In this document: positions 24,850 to 38,300 of the stretch, one piece after another
Layout: every line of letters starts with the position of its first letter
Numbering within the stretch: the first letter of the stretch is position 1
From: Triglochin maritima
Taxonomy: Eukaryota > Streptophyta > Magnoliopsida > Alismatales > Juncaginaceae
Assembly (NCBI GenBank): GCA_963682175.1
Contig: OY821774.1
Coordinates: forward strand, 44,840,201 to 44,904,200
Length of the DNA: 64,000 bases
Reading direction: 5' to 3'
Made by a program: the position numbers and the translations under genes
Notes under the pieces: generated by a model
What the model was told of the DNA's origin: nothing
The model's database searches: none
Seen by the model: the letters and a program-made list of their open reading frames with translations, nothing else

Positions 24850-26616
24850 GTAATTTGCAACTGAATAGTAATTCCCTTACCAACGGGGGTACTTTGTTTT
24901 TGGCGGGAGGAAGTATCAGTTTATGCAATTTTTCACCAACGTGTAATATGTTCCTTTCAATTTGGTCCATTTCACGACTAGTAGGAGTATGATTAGGGTG
25001 GATATATTTTATCCATCTACTTATCCAGCCCTCTAATAGGTTTTTGCCACACCAAACCCATCTACTGTCAGGGCGCTGCTAAAGATGATCTAAAAATCTA
25101 ACAACTTTTTGCCACACCAAACCCGATTCAGGGATTCCTGTATCATCACCTAAACTTATATATCCAACTTATTAATTTTCATGAATACACTATCCAACTT
25201 GTTATGTACATGTTAAGGTATTGTGTCGTTCGGCCCAAATGTACGTACACAAACATGATAAGGCACACGAAAACTATGTAGACAAAATCGGTTACACGGA
25301 TTTACACAATTGCAAATGAAATTTACATGATAATCTTTTAAACGTACCAAGTTTTAACTTTCAAGCAAGTAGAAGTATATGAAAATATATGATTGTTCGT
25401 GGCTTCATGACTCATGAATTATGAATTACAACTTACAAAACCATGAGTCCATGACACGATGGCAATGAGTTGTCAATAAAATTCTAGACCGAGCCTATTG
25501 TGTGTGTTTTTTAAAATACATATGTAACTATTATCATGGATATATATATCATATGTTTTCGCGTATATATATCATAGGTACCCTGGACTATCGAGTCTTA
25601 TTCGTGTTTTCGTGTTGAAGACTTTATACCCAAACTCAACTTGTTATCTTATTGTGTTTTGTACATGGAGAAAAAGCAATAGGAAGTACTTCAATGATTG
25701 TTCTCGAATAGAGGAGATTGCCGCCAAGGCGTGCAATGCTATCTGTGTTGTTGCCTCTAAGGCTATATATAAACAAGCTTGTTATTTGTTACTTTTAGTA
25801 AAGCTAAACAAACTAAATGGAGATTAGCATAGGGTAGATTTACGTCCAACCGATCCTTGGTCTTTTGTTATTGATTGTGCTTATATCTTTTTTGTATTGG
25901 CTTGGTCTATAATTGGAAAAAATTACTTAATTTGCAAAAATCTTTAATTTGCAAAAATCACTTAAGAATTTTTTTTGGTCAAACCAAATGCAATTAGTGG
26001 GAGGACTTTGTATATATAATCTGCATGCATGCTCTAGAGCATGTGATAGAGATGATGGTACGTGTGTATATATTTTTTTGGGTTGTTTTCCTTTTTATTT
26101 TTTTATATTAAGATTAAGGATCGATGTTTTCATTTTACGATGGTTATTTTGCATTTTTTTAACAGAAAAGTGACTAAGTGGGTTTTACTAACAGCATAGG
26201 TGCAAGGTAAAAAAACAAAATACAAGGTGCACCCAAATAAAATTAAAAAATCACCGGGTGTTTGACATCATTTTTAGGTGCACTTAAGAAAAAAACTCAA
26301 TTTTTGTCTCTCCTAAATATACTCTGAAAGCAGCCGAAGTATATATAATTCCCCTGGACTCTAATAGAAGGCAAACCTGCTCTGGCCGGACGTGATCCGT
26401 TTACGCTGGTAAAAGTGGACGGGGGGCACTTGCATGATAGAGACAAGCTTCAATTCAACAAAAGACACGGCCATTGAGCATAGACTCATGCTACAAAGAA
26501 CATTAATGGATGGCCCACCACACCACATGCAATCTATCTATACATAATATAATCTTACACTAATCTAGGGGGAATCATAAATAAGGCCTAATCATGTTGT
26601 AATCTTGTTGAAAAGA
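24850..26616. other. AT-rich intergenic stretch with a possible insertion at 25206-25636
   Basis: No gene is recognised. CAACTTGTTAT occurs at 25195-25205 and again at 25637-25647, bracketing 431 bp rich in CACGA words; it could be a target duplication but no inverted repeat is seen. Positions 26028-26043 are a perfect 16-bp palindrome, CATGCTCTAGAGCATG. Near 26216-26300 lies another copy of the tgcacccaaataaaat repeat. Confidence 0.4.
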
Positions 26617-26621
26617 CCAAC

Positions 26622-28430
26622 TGTAACGTCCCGAAATAGCGGAAGAAATTTTTCAAAATAAAACATACAACATACGACCGTCAACGGTCAACAAGGGCAC
26701 GTTACTGGAAAGTCAACTGAATACATATATATAAAATATCTCCACATGGAAGTCATAATACAGAGTGTCAAAAGAGCGATTACATGTCTACTACATAACT
26801 ACTGTAATCACTACCTCTACAAAAAAGATAAGAAGACAGGACCCGATCCCGGAGGTACTCCCCTCGGTCACCACCAACCTACGACTGTCTGCTCCCTGAA
26901 AATGAAACACAAAAACTGCTTGAGTTCCCGCAAGGAACTCCGTATGCCAACATCTCCTATCATAAACAGAACAATATACGAAAAGCCATGAATGCACATG
27001 AAATGCAAATCCGCCTCGGGCCCACTGACTGCCTCTGCTCTCCTACACAAGGAAAATGCATCCCCTCCCTACACAAGGAAGAAGACGTCTCTCGGCCGCA
27101 CAGGCACAAGTGACCCCGCTCTCCGACACACGGAAAGTGCAACCCCTCCCTACACAAGGAAGAAGACATCTACCACCCACACAGGCATGGAAGACATCCC
27201 TCTGCCGCACAGGCTCAAAGGGTCTAACTGAACTATGCTCTCGTCGTAGGTGAAATCCGTAGCTCCGAGGTCCGGTGATCGACCGTGGGCTCGGCAGCCG
27301 GTAGTCGCCTATGCTCGATGTCTCGCGTGTGGATACATCCACCAAAGAAATATAATTCGACCCACCAGTCGAACAAGGTCAAATCTAGCGGTTGACCGTT
27401 TGGAAGGTCTACGCTATACAGTTTATATACATATATATCCTATCGGTCGAACCAGGGTCCATTCAACCAATCAAGAAAACTGCATGAATCTTGCCCACTA
27501 CATTCGGTCGACCGACCGGATCAACAAGCACTTCACTACAAGAAAACTGCACGCGGTCGGTCGACCGGATCTAGAGCGGTCGACCGTTTAGATGGTCAAC
27601 GCTCTTGACCGACTTTGTGCAGTTTGGTCGACCGAGACACACTCGGTCGGCCGAAGGTCTGTTTAAACTATCTACAGGGATTCGGTCGACCGAATAACCA
27701 CCGGTCGACCGGCTAATATAACCCTTAAAATATTCCCGCTAAAATTTGGCATAAACGGTCGACCGTCACACAGACGTCGTTCGACCGTTTTCGGGCAGTA
27801 ACTTAATATTCATTAAAACTCGGTCGACCGACCCAACTACCGGTCGACCGAACATGCATTTTCCCTCCTGGACAGGCATCATACAGACCTCATTCGGTCG
27901 ACCGAACCACACTACCGGTCGACCGAACAGAGCGTCTTCAACCTCTGTCCAGTTGGGTTCGCCGGGGAAACGACACCAACGCCGCCCCCTACACTCCCAC
28001 ACCTCTTGGGGAGTTAATATGAAGACTTGGCATACCTTTCACCGTAGAGAAGACGTGTGCGCCGAGCTCCTCCTCCTTCGGCGTCGCTTCTAGCTTCGTC
28101 TCCCTCTTTCCTCCGTTCTCGTCGCTCCTCCCTCGCTTGCGCCTCCACCACGTCGCCGGAGTTCTTCTCCCTCCTCCCCTGGTCGCCGGGATGCAAGAAG
28201 GAAATGGGTGAGTTGGGTGGAAACACGAATGGAAACCAAAAGAGAGAGAGAGAGAGAGAGAGGTGAGTTTTCTTCTTATACACAACAACTCACGCATGCT
28301 ACAGTGCCGTCCTCCTCCTAAACCCTAAACCCCATCATCTCTCCCCTCTTCCCCATGCAAAGCACACTACACCCATGCCTCCACCCTAATTTCGTGGGTT
28401 TAACCCCTAATGAGGGATTAGGTCTTAACA
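26622..28430 (-). mobile_element. Solo LTR (1,809 bp) of the CGGTCGACCG-rich gypsy family, duplication CCAAC
   Basis: The segment begins TGTAACGTCCCGAAATAGC and ends TCTTAACA. CCAAC at 26617-26621 and 28431-28435 is the 5-bp target duplication, which fixes both ends. No internal retroviral genes follow, so this is a solo LTR left by recombination. It shares the order of blocks with the young element at 30543: the accgtcaacggtcaac opening, a tandemly repeated tacacaaggaagaagac region near 27061 and 27142, about 600 bp dense in CGGTCGACCG, then a purine/pyrimidine-biased tail with an (AG)11 run at 28241-28262. Confidence 0.88.
28241..28262 (+). repeat. (AG)11 microsatellite
   Basis: Eleven uninterrupted AG units inside the solo LTR. 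Confidence 0.95.
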
Positions 28431-28435
28431 CCAAC

Positions 28436-29349
28436 GACCAGGCGACCTATTTTGATGGTCAATTTTGTAATTTTAACGTCAAATGATCTTAGTTAGTGTG
28501 ATTGGCAGGTATGAATATATTGAAAGAAGTCTAAAATTCTACTTCAATGATTTTTTATATATTTTAAAGTGGAACTGAGAGAAGTACACATTTTAAGTCG
28601 TGAAGGAACTCATGTTTCCATAATTTAAATTTTCCAAGCTAACAATCACTCAAGAAATCCTTTTGAAATCCACTTCCGCCATTCCTTAGATTTTTCTTGG
28701 TTAACCAATCACACCCATAGAAAGCAAGTAAAAACAGAGAGGAAAGGAAAATCTTAGTTGTTAATGTACAACCTTAGTTGAAGACTTTTATATGACAAAC
28801 TAAGCAAACTTAATTCGCATAAGGCCAAAGCAAACTCAATTCCCATAAGGCCATTATACATAATATATAATCTCTTGTAAGTCCTTCACGCTGTAGCATG
28901 ATAAAAGATTCGAATTCATGCACGACTTCCTTATTGAAAGTATGTAACATGTCATCAGCCGAGTCAAATTAAGTTTTAATCTTGCTTGGGTGGACAAGAT
29001 AGTATGTGAACACAAGTCCATCGCCAAAGCAACTATCTTGGCTTACCACCCAACTCAAGTGTCCTCTTCTATTGCATGGGATCTTTCTCAATTTACTAAT
29101 ACAAAAGCCAAAAGAAGAAGAAGAAGAAAAGATTATACCAAGCGAGTGAAAGAAGAATAACATCTCAAAGAAGCATCTAGTTCTTTTTTGGCAAAGGGTT
29201 TGCAGTCGGTTTCTTTCTCTCTCTAAAACCTAGCGAGAGAGAGAGAGAGAGAAGAGGTATTTGCTCTTCAAAACGCACCCTTTTCTCCAACTTATGCTTT
29301 GCTTTGTTCTTGAATCTCTTCCAATTCTATTGCAGAGCCAAGGAAGAGA
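28436..29349 (+). promoter_or_regulatory. Upstream region and probable 5'UTR intron of the MYB-CC gene
   Basis: Just before the ATG at 29350 the sequence reads (GA)n at about 29234-29252, then AAGAG|GTATTT, and later TTGCAG|AGCCAAGG at about 29336. This is consistent with a short 5'UTR intron and a GA-rich leader, both common in plant regulatory genes. Transcription start and promoter elements cannot be placed with confidence. Confidence 0.45.
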
Positions 29350-32300
29350 ATGTTCCACGCCAAGAAGCCTACTATGAATTCACACGAGAGGCCCATGTGT
29401 GTGCAAGGAGATTCCGGCCTCGTCCTCACCACCGACCCAAAACCCCGCCTCCGGTGGACGCAAGAGCTCCACGATCGGTTCGTTGATGCTGTGACTCAGC
29501 TAGGAGGACCTGATAGTACACACCCACAACATATTTTTCTTTCCTTCTTTGCATGTTTTTGATAATTAGTTTTAACATATTATAAAGTTGGTGATCACGT
29601 CTTAACTAAGTTTGTTCTTTTCAATTTGTAGAGGCCACTCCAAAGACTATCATGAGAGCTATGGGTGTGAAGGGTCTTACTCTCTATCATCTCAAGAGTC
29701 ATCTTCAGGTAGTTTTTTTTTTACTACTTAAAATTACAACCCAAGTCAAGATGGTATCAATCATTTCTGAATAATTGCAACTTAATTATCCAAAAAGTTA
29801 TTAGTGTTTGAATTTATGTGTTTGTAATTTTATGTTTCGTGTAGAAATTCAGGCTAGGGAAGCAACCACACAAAGAGTTCAATGAGCACTCCATGAAAGA
29901 AGAGAGAGCTGGTATGTGTGTGTGTGTATATGACCACCATATTGTATAAAACAGTTTTAATGATTATTATTTTTTTTAATTTTGATTTACAAATTAATTA
30001 TGATTTCAGCTGCAGCATTAGATCTACAGAGAAATATTGGTGCATCTTCTTCTGGGATGATGGGAAGAACATCATCCGAGTAAGTTAGCTTACCAATCAT
30101 ACATGAATTATGTTTTCAATTATTAGTGAATTAGAAAGGCTAACATTTTCAACAAATAATTAATTATAGATTATTATTTATAATAGTTATATATGAATGA
30201 GGTTGGAGTTCATAAGTTAGGGTTTTGTTGCATGGCTTGCAATATTTAGCAGGAGCTACCACATGGCAGAAGCCCTAAGGATGCAGATGGAAGTCCAAAG
30301 GAGACTACATGAACATTTGGAGGTAAAGATTAATGAAAATGATTTACAGTGATTTTAACAATATTTGTTTCTCTTAGATCAATAACCGGGTATGCTAATT
30401 CTTGAACAACAATTTTGTTGTGAGGCATCAGGCATCACTTCAATTTATCATTGGGCTGTCTCAACTTTTGCTTAATGTGAAAGTGTACGATAACTACATG
30501 AGAAATTAATGTTGTGTTTACTTTTTCTCACTTAAGTACTTTTGTAACGTACCCGAAAACAGCTGAAAATTTAAACAATAATAAAGACCGTCAACGGTCA
30601 ACACTGGGCACGTCACGGGAAACAAACCAACATATATAATATAAATATGATCCACGTGGAAGTCAAATATACAGACTGACTGTGATTACGACAAAAGCTA
30701 TACAATATGTAATCACCTCAAAAGAAAGAGACTGACAACTACAGGATCTGATCTCGGGGGCACCGTCCTCGGTCACCACCTGACTCTAAACCTGCTTGCT
30801 ACCTGAAATGCAAACAAACAAACATGCCTGAGTTCCCTGCAGGAACCCCGTATACCAAACCTCCTAAAAATATAAAAAGGAATTAAAGACAATGCAATGC
30901 TATGCACATGATCATCCGCCTCGGGCCCACAAGAATGCCCTCACCGCCTCCGCGGCACTGAACCACTCCTGCCACTAGGGTCAAGTCAGTCCACCGCTGC
31001 CTCACAAGGGTCAGTCGACACCACTGCTCCCCAAAAAGTGCAGGAAGGAACCCCCGGTACACGCCGCACCCAAGGAGCGAGTCAGCCCGCCGAATACACA
31101 ACTCGGGTCAGACGACAGCCACTGCTCCCCCAAGAGTCGCCTAGCGCGCACCCTGCCGGAACATCCTCGGCCTACCGCTAAACCCTCGCAAACTGCCCAA
31201 GGTTTACGGTACACATCCCTCACACCCCGCTCGGTAAGAGAGGAAAAAGTACAACAATAATACGCCTTCGTCGAAGGTGAAATCCGTAGCTCTCAAAGCC
31301 GGTAATCAACCGTCGCCTCGGAGCCGGTAGTCGACCTGACATCGACGGATCGCGTGTGGATAAATCCACCAACCTGCGGCAGATCGGTCGACCGCTACAA
31401 GCACACCGGTCGACCGGTCCCCCACACAGTACACAGTACTGTACAAACAATTCTACCGGTCGAACCACGCCAACCGAATTACCGACCAATCGGTCGAACA
31501 AAAGTCATCTAGCGGTCGACCGTTTGGAAGGTCTACGCTATACAATTTTATATAATATATATATCCGACCGGTCGAACCAAGGGGCCGTTCGACCGATAA
31601 CAGGACTTTCAATATTTTGCCCAAGTCTCGTTCGGTCGACCGGAACTGAAATACAGTTCGACCGAATCAACACAAGCACTCTACCGCTTAATTAAATGCT
31701 CAGTCGGTCGACCGAAAGTTAAAGAGCGGTCGACCGTTTTGATGGTCAAAGCTCCCAACCGACTTAGCATCGAATGGATCGGTCGAACAAGGTAAGGACG
31801 TTCGACCGTTTAATAAGTCAAAATCCCCAACCGACCCATTCTCATCGTTATTCGGTCGACCGGCTAAGTGGTCCCGTTCGACCGATAACAGTAAATCCCC
31901 TTTTTCCCGCACAAATCTGGCATAACGGTCGACCGTCTAACGACATCGTTCGACCGTTCGCGGGTAAATAACAATATAATAATAGGATCGGTCGACTGCC
32001 CACAGGCACCGGTCGACCGATCGTCGTCTTCAACCTCTGAATTGGTTGAATTCCGACGGGGAATTCGACACCAACGTCGATCCCCAACACTCACAAGGCA
32101 CAAGTGAGTTATATTGAAGATTTGGCATACCTTTTTGACGGTTGAAGAAGCCTCCCAAGCTTTGGCTACTTCAACTCAACACTTCACCTTCTTCTCCTTT
32201 TCTTCCTTTCTTCTTCTTCTTTACTTCTTCTCTCCTCCTTCTTCTTCTCCGAAAGCCTCTCTCTCACTCTCTGGATAATCCAACAATGAAGCAAAACGTC

Positions 32301-35300
32301 AACTTGATCTCAAGTGCCCTTTAAATAGGCAAACTCACCTCTCTTAAATCCAATTAACAATCACCTAAAATCCCTCCAATCATAACCAACCAACTCTCTC
32401 TCCCTCCCCTTCCAACACCTCCTGCTCTCCATGCATAATTAATTAGGGTAATTAGGTTTAGGTTTAGTTAATTAAGATGTTTAGTTTAGGTTATTACAAT
32501 CTACCCTTCTTAAAAGAATTTCGCCCGCGAAATTCGAAATACTGACTTACCGGAATAACTCTGGATACTGTCTCCTGACATCCTCCTCAATCTCCCAGGT
32601 AGCCTCTCTGTCAGTGTGATGCTGCCACCTGACCTTCACCATCGGAATCGCTCTCCTCCTGAGCTGATGTACCATCTGATCCACAATCTCAACTGGTCTC
32701 TCATCTAACGACAAATCCTGCTGGATCTCCGGTACTGATATCTCAATCACATGAGCTGGATCGGCCACGTACTTCCTCAACATAGAAACATGGAAGACGT
32801 TGTGAAGTCCTGCGAACTGTGGTGGTAGTGCAATCCTATACGCCACCGCACCAACCCGATCCAATATCTCAAACGGTCCAACATATCTCGGACTCAGCTT
32901 CCCCTTCTTCCCGAATCTCATCACTCCTCTGGAAGGCGAGATCTTCAGGAAGACATGATCTCCTACCTCAAAGGTCAGCTCACGCCTCCGCGTATCAGCA
33001 TAACTCTTCTGCCTACTCTGCGCCGTAGCTAGTCGTCTCCGAATCACGTCGACCTTCTCTGAATACAACTGGATAATGTCAGGTCCAACTAGCTGTCTCT
33101 CGCCCACATCACTCCAGCATACCGGCGATCTACACGGTCTCCCGTATAATGCCTCATAGGGTGCCATTCCAATACTCGAGTGGTAGCTGTTGTTGTAGGC
33201 GAACTCGATCAACGGAAATGCTCATCCCAATGTCCTGCCCAGTCAAGTGTACACGCTCTCAGCATGTCCTCCAATGTCTGTATCGTCCGCTCTGACTGGC
33301 CATCTGTCTGTGGGTGGAAAGCTGTGCTAAACTTCAGACGTGTCCCCAGTGCTCTGTGTAGACTCTCCCAAAATCTCGAAGTGAATCTGGGATCTCTGTC
33401 TGAAATGATACTGACTGGTACGCCATGAAGTCTGACAATCTCCTCAATATATAACTTAGCTAGACCCTCCAGAGCAAGAGTGGTCTTAATAGCTAAGAAA
33501 TGCGCCGACTTGGTCAGTCGATCGACTATAACCCAAATCGCATCGTGGAATCTCCGTGTCTTCGGTAGCCCCGTAACAAAATCCATCGTCACGTGCTCCC
33601 ACTTCCACTCGGGCAACTCAATCCTCTGCATCTGCCCTGCTGGTCTCTGGTGCTCGATCTTCACCTGCTGACAGACCAAACACCTCGACACGAAGTCTGC
33701 AACGTCCTTCTTCATACCTCGCCACCAGAAGTTCCGCTGCAGGTCTTTGTACATCTTGGTGCTCCCTGGATGAATGGAATATCTCGATCTGTGTGCCTCC
33801 TCCATGATATCATGTCTCAGGTCCTCTGTCTTCGGCACCCAGATACGGTCTCTGAATCTCAGACCTCCATCCACTCCAACTCTGAAGTCTGACCCATCTC
33901 TGGCAGCTAACTGTAACAAACTGCTCAACTCCTCATCTGTAGTCTGAGCATGAATCACTGCTGATACTGTCTGAGGCTCTACTCTCAATCCGGCAATCAC
34001 TGCGCCCTCAGAGCTATCAGCAAATGGCCTCCACTCTGCCAAGGACTCTAGCAGTCTCCACTCCTGAATGCATAGGCCTGCTACTGATACCTCCACCTTC
34101 CGGCTCAAAGCGTCTGCAACTGTGTTCGCCTTCCCCGGATGGTAAGAGATAGTGAAGTCGTAGTCCTTAATGAACTCAAGCCATCTGCGCTGCCTCATAT
34201 TCAGCTCCTTCTGCGAGAACAGGTACTTCAGACTCTGATGATCTGTAAACACCTCGAACTGCTCGCCATAAAGATAGTGTCTCCAGGTCTTCAGTGCGTG
34301 AACCACTGCTGCTAACTCCAAATCATGTGTCGGGTAATTCCTCTCATGGACCTTCAGCTGTCTGGATGCGTATGCGATCACCCTCCCGTGCTGCATAAGT
34401 ACACATCCTAAGCCAACACCTGAAGCGTCGCTATAAATCACGAATCCACCCGTGCCACTCGGCAATGATAAAACTGGTGCTGTGGTCAACAGTCTCTTCA
34501 GCTCCTGAAAGCTGTCCTCGCACTTCTGCGACCAAACAAAAGTGACTCCCTTCTGCGTCAGAGCTGTCAGTGGTGCTGCCAATCTCGAGAAGTCTTTGAT
34601 GAAGCGACGGTAAAAACCCGCCAGTCCAACAAAGCTCCTAATCTCTGTCACGCTCGTAGGGGTCCTCCACTGTGTCACCGCCTCTACCTTCGCCGGATCC
34701 ACTGATATCCCCTCTGCCGATACAATGTGTCCGAGGAATGCCACTCTGTCCAACCAAAACTCGCACTTTGAGAACTTAGCATATAACTGCTGAGTCCTCA
34801 AGATGCTGAGTACAATCCTCAGATGCTCTCTGTGCTGCTCCACATCTGGTGAATAGATCAAGATGTCATCCACGAAGACAATCACAAATATATCAATGTA
34901 CTGCCTGAATGTCCGGTGCATCAGATCCATGAACGCTGCCGGAGCATTCGTCAATCCAAATGGCATCACCAAGAACTCATAGTGTCCATATCTCGTCCTG
35001 AAGGCTGTCTTCTGGATGTCCTCATCTCGGATCCTCAACTGGTGATATCCTGAACGCAGGTCAATCTTCGAGAAAACCTTCGATGACTGCAGCTGGTCAA
35101 AGAGGTCCTCAATCCTAGGTAAGGGATACCTATTCTTCACCGTCACCTGGTTCAGCATCCTGTAGTCTATGCACATCCTCAAGGATCCGTCCTTCTTCTT
35201 CACAAACAAAACTGGTGCACCCCAAGGCGAGACGCTCGGTCTGATAAATCCAGAGTCCATCAACTCCTGCAACTGCTTCTTCAACTCTGTCAACTCAGCA

Positions 35301-38300
35301 GGTGCCATCCGGTATGGAGCCTTCGACTGTGGTGTAGTGCCAGCTACCAACTCAATGCCGAACTCCAACTCTCGGTGTGGTGGTAAACCTGGAATCTCCG
35401 CTGGAAAAACATCCGCGAACTCCTGCACCACCTCAATGTCCTCTAGCCTCTGGGACTCTGCCTCCGCAACTACAAGTGTCGCCAGAAAAGCTGCACATCC
35501 CTGCTGTAACAGTCTCTGAGCTCTCACAGCAGATACAATAATGCGACCCCCTCTGCTTCTGATCCCTCTAATCAAAATATCAGGCAAACCATTCCTCGGG
35601 ATCAAAATTTTCTTCTCACGGCACAAGACTCGAACATCATATTGGGACAGCCAATCCATCCCAAGTATGACATCAAAGTCCTCCATCGGTAGCAAGACCA
35701 GGTCTGCCGGAAACTCCTGATCTCCCGAAACAACCGTGGCGCCGGGGACAAATCTCCCCACAGTGCCCACCAGACCCAGGGGTGTGCTGACCTCCAAAGT
35801 GGCAGTCAACATCGCAAGGGTACAGCCCAACACTCCCGCAAATCGCTCTGAGATGAACGAGTGTGTCGCGCCACAATCAAATAACACCCTAGCTACTGAA
35901 CCTGCGACAAGAAGTGTACCTTCCACGACAGCGCCTCCATCCCGAGCCTCCTCTGCCTGGATGGTGAAAACTCTGCCAGTGCGCTGCCCCTGCTGGGGTC
36001 TGAAAGGTGGTCTACCTCCGCCTCCTCCTCTGCCTGGTGCGGGTAAACCCGGTGGTCTGCTCGGCCCAGCTCCTCGGCTCGGACAGCTCCTGATAAAATG
36101 ACCCATCTGGCCACAACCATGACACGCTCCGGGGGTGAAGCATGGCCCGGAGTGAAACCTCCCACAAGTACCACAAGGCTCAGGTCGTGGTACTGCAACT
36201 CCTGCTCCCTCGTATCTGGGCCTCTTGCCCGGATTCCCTCCAGTCTGACCTCCCGGCCGCCCAGAGAATCTACCCGATGGCCTCCTCTCATCCTGGTAGT
36301 TCTCTCTGTAGTCACGATCAAGAACAGTAGCACTCTTCACCGCATCAGCTAATGTGCGTGGCATATGTGTCAGCACCTTCGTCCTCAACTGCTTCCGGAG
36401 CCCTCGGACGAACTTCCCTGCTCTCTGCTCTTGTGTAACGTACATCTCGGGACAGTAACGCTCAAGGGCGTTGAACTTCCCGATGTAGCCTGCCAGGGTC
36501 ATGTCTCCCTGCTGAAGACTCAGAAACTCCTCCCTCTTCTCGTCCTGAACATGCTGCGGAAAATACTGCTCGTTGAACTCGCCAACGAACTCCTCCCAGG
36601 CTATATCATCTCTGTCCGCAAACACCACTGCAGATGTGGACCTCCACCAGTTGGACGCAGCACCGCCCAAAACATAAGTAGCCAGGCCCACTCTCGCCTC
36701 TGGAGGACAACCAATAGCACTGAAGATCTTCTGCATCATGAAGATCCACTCCTCCGCAGCCTCTGCGTCGTACTGCCCCAGAAAGGTAGGCGGATGCTGG
36801 CGCATAAACCGGTCATGCATAGCACCAGTCCCCGTCTGCCCAGCCTGTGCTGTCTGCTGCTGTAGCATCTCTGTCAGACGTCCGACCGTATCGAACAACG
36901 TCCGACGCTCATCCTCCCAAGCCTCATCCCTCGCAGTCTCACTCTCACCGCGAGTATGGGCAACCGCCTTCCCCCGTCTAGGAGGCATCTGCCAAAGGAA
37001 ACAAGACAATATCAATATAATCTGTGCATGCATGATCCTCTAGACCTAACTCCTAACTCAAAGGTGGTTTCTTTAGACAAGTACGCCGAGATCAACGCTC
37101 TGATACCAAATTGTAACGTACCCGAAAACAGCGGAAAATTTAAACAATAATAAAGACCGTCAACGGTCAACACTGGGCACGTCACGGGAAACAAACCAAC
37201 ATATATAATATAAATATGATCCACGTGGAAGTCAAATATACAGACTGACTGTGATTACGACAAAAGCTATACAATATGTAATCACCTCAAAAGAAAGAGA
37301 CTGACAACTACAGGATCTGATCTCGGGGGCACCGTCCTCGGTCACCACCTGACTCTAAACCTGCTTGCTACCTGAAATGCAAACAAACAAACATGCCTGA
37401 GTTCCCTGCAGGAACCCCGTATACCAAACCTCCTAAAAATATAAAAAGGAATTAAAGACAATGCAATGCTATGCACATGATCATCCGCCTCGGGCCCACA
37501 AGAATGCCCTCACCGCCTCCGCGGCACTGAACCACTCCTGCCACTAGGGTCAAGTCAGTCCACCGCTGCCTCACAAGGGTCAGTCGACACCACTGCTCCC
37601 CAAAAAGTGCAGGAAGGAACCCCCGGTACACGCCGCACCCAAGGAGCGAGTCAGCCCGCCGAATACACAACTCGGGTCAGACGACAGCCACTGCTCCCCC
37701 AAGAGTCGCCTAGCGCGCACCCTGCCGGAACATCCTCGGCCTACCGCTAAACCCTCGCAAACTGCCCAAGGTTTACGGTACACATCCCTCACACCCCGCT
37801 CGGTAAGAGAGGAAAAAGTACAACAATAATACGCCTTCGTCGAAGGTGAAATCCGTAGCTCTCAAAGCCGGTAATCAACCGTCGCCTCGGAGCCGGTAGT
37901 CGACCTGACATCGACGGATCGCGTGTGGATAAATCCACCAACCTGCGGCAGATCGGTCGACCGCTACAAGCACACCGGTCGACCGGTCCCCCACACAGTA
38001 CACAGTACTGTACAAACAATTCTACCGGTCGAACCACGCCAACCGAATTACCGACCAATCGGTCGAACAAAAGTCATCTAGCGGTCGACCGTTTGGAAGG
38101 TCTACGCTATACAATTTTATATAATATATATATCCGACCGGTCGAACCAAGGGGCCGTTCGACCGATAACAGGACTTTCAATATTTTGCCCAAGTCTCGT
38201 TCGGTCGACCGGAACTGAAATACAGTTCGACCGAATCAACACAAGCACTCTACCGCTTAATTAAATGCTCAGTCGGTCGACCGAAAGTTAAAGAGCGGTC

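Noticed and set aside
27000..27230. Short repeats considered as a CRISPR array
   Set aside because: The tacacaaggaagaagac copies are few, unequal and adjacent without unique spacers, in plant DNA inside a solo LTR.
30883..32324. Several 60-97 codon frames in both LTRs
   Set aside because: They are duplicated exactly in each LTR, overlap on both strands and follow from the palindromic motif; no gene evidence.
35169..35519. Plus-strand open frames inside the gypsy element
   Set aside because: They are shadows of the minus-strand polyprotein, whose motifs are unambiguous.
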